From Paenibacillus sp. (GTDB lineage Bacteria > Bacillota > Bacilli > Paenibacillales > NBRC-103111), in assembly GCA_029239545.1 (NCBI GenBank), contig JARBUQ010000322.1:1-10773 (forward strand): DNA of 10,773 nucleotides. The letters run 5' to 3'. Below the pieces are notes generated by a model. That model was not told where the DNA came from. It did not search any database and worked only from the letters and a program-made list of their open reading frames with translations. Made by a program: the position numbers and the translations under genes. This document shows positions 5,496 through 10,773 of this stretch, piece after piece. The stretch's first letter is position 1. The number at the start of each line of letters is the position of its first letter.

Positions 5496-8400
5496 TTAAA
5501 CGACAAGTGCGTGCTGTACGCTAAAGCTGTCCCCAGCCTTCACATCAATCAGCACCTCTACGCCATCAACTACCATTTGAGCTTTTTTGCCAAGCTCGTT
5601 CTTCTTGGTATCGAAGGGAGTATCGGCATTCAGGCATACGAGCGTAACAGAAGTATCAAAGCTGAGTAAATTTCCCGTCAATCTAGGGTTACGGATGTAA
5701 TAAGCAGAGGGTTTAGGATAATCCGCAGAATCTATAATCGCTACTCGGCCTTCCAACTCCGCAATATCTCCCAATTGCCCCATTGGCAACGACGACAACG
5801 AATCCAGTCTGACTGTAATGATTCCCCTGCCAGACTTCTCTTCTGCTTGCTCAACTACTCCCCGCAGCTCCGAAGCTTCTCTTCGCTGCGATATCCCTGG
5901 ACCTTCGATGCTCGTATACGCTACTGCTTCCGCGAACACAAGCGTTTCCGCTTTGTAACGTAGTAATAACGCCTTGGCGTCCGTTGTGAACGAACGACCC
6001 TCACTGTCCGCGAAGGTTACCGAATCTCCTGGTGCATAGTTACTGATGAGGATATCACGATAGCTGCCAGTGTGGTTCACCTCTACCCCGATTGGTTGAA
6101 AATCGGTCGCTTGATTCACAGAAATCATTGTTAGCGCACGGACTTCCTGTAAGAAAGGCTTCTGTTCATACGGCTCAAGAACGGTGCAGAACGTAGCTGC
6201 ATGATTCTTGGCTGAAGTGTGGCCCTCAGAGCCTCCCCCGTCAGCAGATAGTATTTGTTGATCCCTCCACATAACGAATGGCAGCCAATCCGACTCCCCC
6301 ATATGCTGAAAGCCCATCTCCCCTAAGCTGAATACAACTTCACGATTGGCTCCCCCTGCATCGGGAACAGTATGAACCTTGAGAGCAGCATGATCATAGC
6401 GATAGGTCCATGAGACTGAGGCTGTGGATGTCGTCTTCGCTTTACGGAGGGCTTTCATCCAGCCATAACCGGGTTTGTCATATAGAGGGTCATCCGATCC
6501 GTCCAAGGTTCGTTGCATGGTCCCTTCCAGCGGCTCCCATTCAGCTTCCCCGATCCCCTCAAAAGTAAGTCGGTCCGGAGATAACATCCCCGCAGTATTA
6601 TAATCGAAGGTTTTTCCTCCACGAACATAATTCAAATCAAGCACGTAACCTTCCGATTCGTCTCCATTCGCTTGAGCAGGAGCACCGATAAGCCAGGACC
6701 AGCGCTCGGCATGTGAGCCAGGATAAATCCTGTCATTCTCTAATCCGGCTAATTGGAGATGACGGCCTTCGTAATGAGCCAACTGCTTGGAGAAGGAGGC
6801 GTTCTGATTGCGTCCATCTATCAAGGTCACCATACATGCTGCGGAATGGGTTTCCCAGCCTCGCAGCTTCGGACTGATCCAAGTGAATGGATACGCACCA
6901 ACTCCAGCCAATAGATGATAACCGAACGCTCCGATCCACAGACCTAGCTTGTCGCCATGCGCATGACCGGCTGTTGGCTGACCATACAGAACAACATGCT
7001 TGCAATCCGCAGCCGTTCGTCCATGGCGCAGCAAGCTCGTCTCAGAATTTTGCAGCAGGTAGGGGGCGAATGGTGACCTCGATCGCTGTGTTCTCGAGTC
7101 GTCCTGCTTCCTTGTCCCCTCTTCAAGATAAACTTGATACTCCGAAAATTCAGGAGCCGTGCCTAACAATAGCAAGGATTGAAGGAGGCTATTATTAGCA
7201 CTCCGAGTCCGGTACCGATCTAGCTCCTCTTCGGTATATAACGCGAGTATGGGTCCCAGCAATCTGCGCTCTTCACCCATTCTGGAGAAGGCAATCTCAT
7301 AGCCTGCTGCATAATCCGGCATACCACGTCGCCTGGCTTCACTGATCGGCTCCTTGTTATTTAACACCCAATCTCCAAATGCCGGAATAATAGCGCCTGT
7401 CTTGATCCGAAAATTGAGCTCAATGATGTTAAGAATTCCATATTGAGGATCTTGAAACATATTGATCGGCTCGGGATAATACTGATCATCCGTGAACAAA
7501 TAATTTGTGTTGGCCATCAGAATCAATTGATCGCAAATTCCACCCAAATAACCATACGAATCATAGGCATACCGGCCATCCCGATAAAATAAATTACGCA
7601 GCTTGCCCTGCAGGCTATGCGGTCCTTCAGACAAAATACGGTGCATCAGCTTGCCATTCTGCATAAAGCTTGCCAGTGTCAAATATTTGTAAAGATAACG
7701 GAGCGACCAATCTGCGGTTTTGCGTATTTCGACCTCGCAGGTGTAGATCAGATAGGGAATCAGCTCATGCACCGTATCTTTTACGCAAAAAGGCTTAACT
7801 CTCTTCTGCCCCTCAGGGTCCGGTTTGGTTGCGAATAGCTCAGCCAGCTGAGGAGCGCAAAAGTCTACCTCATCGTAGATCAAATCAAGCGCCTCAAAAA
7901 AATTATCGTACCACATCGTCTCCGTAGTAGTCGGCTCCGCTATATGCACACTGTCGCTTATGGTGCCATCGGCGAAATTCCCGTTCATATAAGGCACTAA
8001 TTCAGCAATTCTTCCAATCAGAATAAGAGCTTTATGCACGTATTTACGATCGCCTGTCAGGGAGAAAGCATAAGCCAAATTGTTAATGGCGCCAAAATAT
8101 TTGCTTCCACTCGTCTCCGGGCATACCGATTTATCTTCAATGACCTTGTTATAGGGACTTCCCATGAGCACACCGATAATGAACAGATTGTATGCCCCAA
8201 CAAACATGTAACGCACCTGTGGAAACGGGAACCCTTCAGGTGCCAGGAAGCCATCCCCATTATCGATCAATGCTACATCCTCTCCTGTCTGAGGATTGCG
8301 CATCAGCATTCCCGGCTTCCACCATCGACCCGTCGACGGATTATAAAACTCATATGGACGCTCCAGGCAAGTCTGCAGAGTAGTGTAGTTTCCTGGACTT

Positions 8401-9317
8401 GCCGGATCCCCATAATATTGCGCAACGGTCAGTGCACGAGGATTGCCTACCGGGACCAGATCGAACAGTTCATCGTCACTTTTGGCAGCCCAGTAATTCG
8501 CTACCTCCAATATATTTGCCTTTAAGTTCCGCCCCCAAGTTGTCGTATCCGCTTTCACTCGGGCTTGCTTAACATCTGCGGGCTGCATACGCACCGTCAT
8601 CCCTTGCCGCTTGCGCGTTACATAGCTGTGCAGCTCGGCAGGGATCACTCTCTTGACCCAGCGGGTAGGCAAGCCTCTGCTGTCTGCGTCTGCAGCTTGA
8701 ACAGCGGCTTCGATTCCTTCGGAGTCAAGTCCACGTGCCAACAACAGGTCTCCAAGTCCTTGGCCGTGTATGATCGAATCACAGGGCAGACCTGCCCATT
8801 TAATAATACCGGCATCTCCGCCTCCTATCGTTTCCCGATACAGATTGAACCCGATCCATCTTCTCGCCTCAGGATCGTGTTGAGGTAGGAAGCCTATCAG
8901 CTCAAGAGGCAGCACCAGTCGTATATGCAGCGTGCCCTCCTCCAGTCGGGAGGTTCCATAGGCCCCTTGAGGAAATGCTTCTATTATATATTCATAATGG
9001 AATCGCTCGAGAATGAACCCATCCTTCCCCGACCAACGAACCCGTATAAAATTATGCGGACGTCTCCCATGATGAGCCGGATCAAATAGAAAAATGATCT
9101 GCTCGTTGCCACTATGGTGAATTTCCTTACATTCCAGCTCGAATACGATTTGATTCTGAATCGTTTGAGCACTGATTTTTGTCGAGAGAGCAGCTGCCTT
9201 CAGGGTATGTCCAATCGTAAAATGCTCATGAGGCTGGCTCGAGTGGGCTGTACCTTCTTCATTAGCAACTAATACGGGGTATAACGTAGCGTGATTCGGT
9301 ACCATAAATAGTTTCAT
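5496..9317 (-). CDS. Heparinase II/III family protein with CBM9-like N-terminus
   Basis: A very large protein (1273 residues) built like a polysaccharide/oligosaccharide lyase. Residues about 30-193 resemble a CBM9-type sugar-binding beta sandwich ending RWIGFNLYRE...KWAGL...HGQGLGDLLL. About 255-700 is the alpha/alpha-toroid lyase domain (ANYWAAKSDDELFDLVP near 273-289; DGRYAYDSYGYLGG near 580-593 with Y588 a candidate catalytic tyrosine). About 760-1060 is the heparinase II/III beta domain with GHAHGDKLGL (H785, H787, D789), H824 and VLDLNYVRGGKTFDYN (892-907). The last 200 residues are beta-rich and unassigned. No signal peptide is present, so it probably acts on imported oligosaccharides in the cytoplasm; substrate unknown. 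AGAAGGG directly abuts the ATG, and the ATG at residue 5 (9305) is an alternative; both spacings are poor. No sugar transporter or regulator is adjacent. Confidence 0.85.
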   Translation of the reverse strand: MKLFMVPNHATLYPVLVANEEGTAHSSQPHEHFTIGHTLKAAALSTKISAQTIQNQIVFELECKEIHHSGNEQIIFLFDPAHHGRRPHNFIRVRWSGKDGFILERFHYEYIIEAFPQGAYGTSRLEEGTLHIRLVLPLELIGFLPQHDPEARRWIGFNLYRETIGGGDAGIIKWAGLPCDSIIHGQGLGDLLLARGLDSEGIEAAVQAADADSRGLPTRWVKRVIPAELHSYVTRKRQGMTVRMQPADVKQARVKADTTTWGRNLKANILEVANYWAAKSDDELFDLVPVGNPRALTVAQYYGDPASPGNYTTLQTCLERPYEFYNPSTGRWWKPGMLMRNPQTGEDVALIDNGDGFLAPEGFPFPQVRYMFVGAYNLFIIGVLMGSPYNKVIEDKSVCPETSGSKYFGAINNLAYAFSLTGDRKYVHKALILIGRIAELVPYMNGNFADGTISDSVHIAEPTTTETMWYDNFFEALDLIYDEVDFCAPQLAELFATKPDPEGQKRVKPFCVKDTVHELIPYLIYTCEVEIRKTADWSLRYLYKYLTLASFMQNGKLMHRILSEGPHSLQGKLRNLFYRDGRYAYDSYGYLGGICDQLILMANTNYLFTDDQYYPEPINMFQDPQYGILNIIELNFRIKTGAIIPAFGDWVLNNKEPISEARRRGMPDYAAGYEIAFSRMGEERRLLGPILALYTEEELDRYRTRSANNSLLQSLLLLGTAPEFSEYQVYLEEGTRKQDDSRTQRSRSPFAPYLLQNSETSLLRHGRTAADCKHVVLYGQPTAGHAHGDKLGLWIGAFGYHLLAGVGAYPFTWISPKLRGWETHSAACMVTLIDGRNQNASFSKQLAHYEGRHLQLAGLENDRIYPGSHAERWSWLIGAPAQANGDESEGYVLDLNYVRGGKTFDYNTAGMLSPDRLTFEGIGEAEWEPLEGTMQRTLDGSDDPLYDKPGYGWMKALRKAKTTSTASVSWTYRYDHAALKVHTVPDAGGANREVVFSLGEMGFQHMGESDWLPFVMWRDQQILSADGGGSEGHTSAKNHAATFCTVLEPYEQKPFLQEVRALTMISVNQATDFQPIGVEVNHTGSYRDILISNYAPGDSVTFADSEGRSFTTDAKALLLRYKAETLVFAEAVAYTSIEGPGISQRREASELRGVVEQAEEKSGRGIITVRLDSLSSLPMGQLGDIAELEGRVAIIDSADYPKPSAYYIRNPRLTGNLLSFDTSVTLVCLNADTPFDTKKNELGKKAQMVVDGVEVLIDVKAGDSFSVQHALVV

Positions 9318-9382
9318 CCCTTCTGCTTCTGTATCCGATCTCGAACCTGATCCAGTCAGTAAAGAATTGCATAAAAATCAGC

Positions 9383-9410
9383 ATAATAGCACCTTTGTGT
9401 ACTAAATCAA
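9383..9410 (-). promoter_or_regulatory. Possible sigma-A promoter for the heparinase-like gene
   Basis: On the minus strand TTGATT (9405-9410) and TATTAT (9383-9388) are separated by 16 bases, matching the sigma-A consensus at 4/6 and 5/6 positions. The -35 box lies within the last codons of arsB. Transcription would begin near 9376, about 60 bases before the heparinase-like ATG. This would uncouple the gene from arsB, with which it has no obvious functional link. No terminator hairpin is visible after arsB. Confidence 0.35.
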
Positions 9411-10694
9411 CAGCAACCACAAGTATAAACCTATCAATGTAATGAATAGAGTTGGAATTGTGAGGATGAAACCGATTTTAAAATAATACCCCCATGTGAT
9501 GCGTACTCCTTTTCGTGCCAGAACATGCAGCCATATTAATGTAGCTAACGAGCCAATCGGAGTAATCTTGGGCCCCAGATTAGTGCCAACTACATTCGCA
9601 TAAATCAAAGCCTCGCGAACGATACCATCTGTCATCGTCTCATCAATAGCCAGAGCACCAATCAGCACAGTGGGCAAATTATTCATGATGCTCGACAACA
9701 CGGCTGAGAGGAATCCCATCCCTATAGCAGCAGTAAACAACCCACCGCTCGCAAATCGCTCTATCAGTTCCCCTAACAGCTCAGTCAAACCTGCATTATG
9801 TAATCCGTAAACGACAACATACATCCCGATCGAAAACACTACAATTGTCCATGGGGCTTCGCGCAGCACCTTGCGTGTATGCACTACCTTGCTGCCCTTC
9901 GCAGCCAGAAGGAACAGAATCGCCACGGAACCTGCAATCAGACAGACCGGAATCGGAAGCCACTCACTGCTCATATAAGCAACGAACAAAATCGCGATAA
10001 TAATCCACGACAAACGGAATAATCCGGGATCTCGAATCGCACTGGATGGCTTTTTTAATTGATCTTTATCGTAGCGGGCAGGAATACTCGAGCGAAAAAC
10101 AAAATATAGCATAAGCAGACTCGCACCAAGCGCGAACACATTCACCACCAGCATACGGCTGGCATATTCCACAAATCCGATGCCAAAATAATCAGCAGAA
10201 ACAATATTGGTAAGGTTACTGACTACAAGGGGCAATGAAGTCGTATCTGCAATGAATCCCCCTGCCATTACAAAGGCCAGTACGCGTTTCTCGTCCAGCT
10301 GCAAGGCTCTTACCTGGGCCAATACAATCGGGGTTAAAATAAGGGCAGCACCATCATTCGCAAAAAATGCAGAAACCGCTGCGCCCAATAGAATGATATA
10401 GACGAACATACGTCTGCCATCACCGCGCGCTAGTTGTGCCATATGCAGAGCAGCCCATTCGAAGAATCCGATCTCATCGAGAATAACCGAGATTACGATC
10501 AGAGCCACAAAGGTAAGGGTGGCATTCCACACAATCCCTGTCACCGTCCACACATCAGCCCAACCCACTACACCAAGCAGTAATGCCAATATCGCTCCGA
10601 CGGCTGCCGGCCACCCAATGCTCAGCCCCCTTGGCTGCCAGATTACTACCGTCATCGTTAATAGAAACAAACCTAAAGCAATACCAGCAAACAA
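9402..10694 (-). CDS. arsB: Arsenite/antimonite efflux permease ArsB
   Basis: An integral membrane protein of 430 residues with about 11-12 hydrophobic segments, closely similar throughout to the ArsB permeases of Staphylococcus and Bacillus plasmids, which extrude arsenite and antimonite, alone or with an ArsA ATPase. Diagnostic stretches are VIWQPRGLSIGW (17-28), LDEIGFFEWAALHMA (72-86), FANDGAALILTP (111-122), SNLTNIVSADYFGIGF (159-174), SSIMNNLPTVLIGALAI (334-350) and NVVGTNLGPKITPIGS (367-382). The length equals the family norm. The start is TTG: TGA lies in frame at 10710-10712, no ATG or GTG lies between, and GAGGGG sits nine bases upstream. arsR, arsC or acr genes are not seen; the usual partners could lie beyond the right edge, since this gene is the last of any such operon. 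Confidence 0.93.
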   Translation of the reverse strand: MFAGIALGLFLLTMTVVIWQPRGLSIGWPAAVGAILALLLGVVGWADVWTVTGIVWNATLTFVALIVISVILDEIGFFEWAALHMAQLARGDGRRMFVYIILLGAAVSAFFANDGAALILTPIVLAQVRALQLDEKRVLAFVMAGGFIADTTSLPLVVSNLTNIVSADYFGIGFVEYASRMLVVNVFALGASLLMLYFVFRSSIPARYDKDQLKKPSSAIRDPGLFRLSWIIIAILFVAYMSSEWLPIPVCLIAGSVAILFLLAAKGSKVVHTRKVLREAPWTIVVFSIGMYVVVYGLHNAGLTELLGELIERFASGGLFTAAIGMGFLSAVLSSIMNNLPTVLIGALAIDETMTDGIVREALIYANVVGTNLGPKITPIGSLATLIWLHVLARKGVRITWGYYFKIGFILTIPTLFITLIGLYLWLLLI

Positions 10695-10707
10695 TTCCAG
10701 CTTCCCC

Positions 10708-10760
10708 TCTCAACAGCTTGCATACATCCCCTACTATATAATGGATTCCCCTCGTTGAGA
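10708..10760. repeat. Inverted repeat flanking the arsB promoter candidate
   Basis: TCTCAAC at 10708-10714 and GTTGAGA at 10754-10760 are perfect 7-base inverted arms separated by 39 bases. The right arm lies on the candidate -35 box and the left arm next to the arsB ribosome binding site. The pair could be a split operator or form a long-looped RNA hairpin. It does not resemble the ArsR operator patterns I know, and seven-base arms can arise by chance. Confidence 0.3.
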
Positions 10761-10761
10761 A
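10733..10761 (-). promoter_or_regulatory. Possible arsB promoter
   Basis: On the minus strand TTCTCA (10756-10761) and TATAGT (10733-10738) are spaced by 17 bases and match the -35 and -10 consensus at 4/6 and 5/6. Transcription would start near 10726, about 32 bases before the TTG start. If real, arsB can be transcribed on its own even when an arsR gene lies further right. Confidence 0.35.
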
Positions 10762-10773
10762 GAGTTTTGTATA

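Noticed and set aside
8034..8525. 163-codon open frame on the plus strand
   Set aside because: It lies antisense inside the heparinase-like gene, has no Shine-Dalgarno site and no recognisable domain, and is one of several such antisense frames (5331-5669, 6887-7198, 8565-8888, 10207-10401) expected opposite a long coding sequence.
9318..9401. Possible terminator after arsB (AGCAC...GTGT)
   Set aside because: The arms are only four to five bases with no following T-run, too weak to call.
1..10773. CRISPR array, insertion-sequence ends, tRNA/rRNA genes, riboswitch
   Set aside because: No regularly spaced repeats, transposase fragments with terminal inverted repeats, cloverleaf-like segments or recognisable riboswitch cores were seen on reading both strands.

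Overview
The window looks like a chromosomal stretch from a Gram-positive Bacillales bacterium, most likely Paenibacillus or a close relative. The evidence is strong Shine-Dalgarno sites before most genes, a DUF3243 (YmfJ-type) protein, an ArsB of the Bacillus/Staphylococcus type, a lipoprotein signal peptide with a classical lipobox, and a very large heparinase II/III-type protein of the kind common in Paenibacillus. Species assignment is inference; no rRNA or tRNA marker is present. All genes but one lie on the minus strand.

Read in the direction of transcription (right to left), the window starts with arsB (TTG start, 10694-9402), an arsenite/antimonite efflux permease. An 84-base gap with a weak promoter candidate follows, then a 1273-residue cytoplasmic heparinase II/III-family protein with an N-terminal CBM9-like domain (9317-5496). 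It converges on the only plus-strand gene, a DUF3243 protein (5062-5406). A single hairpin at 5433-5471 can terminate both.

From 4979 down to 608 lies a compact group of small enzymes, all on the minus strand. It begins with the decayed N-terminus of a histidine-phosphatase gene (RHG motif still readable) running into the start of a Nudix hydrolase (4888-4460). Next come a CmoM/SmtA-like SAM methyltransferase (4323-3553), a small lipoprotein gene broken by a frameshift (3499-3082), a second Nudix hydrolase (3035-2577), two adjacent HAD hydrolases (2564-1866 and 1851-1150) and a conserved protein of unknown function (1153-608) that overlaps the last HAD gene by four bases. The last four genes are so tightly packed that they are probably co-transcribed. 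The enzyme mix (two Nudix, two HAD, one methyltransferase, one dead phosphatase) suggests nucleotide or metabolite clean-up, but no substrate can be read from sequence.

The left edge holds the 5' part of an SMI1/KNR4 (SUKH) family gene, about 33% G+C and AT-richer than the rest, with its own extended -10 promoter. It is separated from the cluster by about 230 bases that include an unexplained 150-base segment. I found no CRISPR array, insertion sequence, tRNA or rRNA. The strongest out-of-the-ordinary signals are the histidine-phosphatase remnant, the frameshifted lipoprotein, and the second HAD enzyme with two substituted catalytic-motif positions. I did not find convincing evidence of a wholly new multi-gene system.
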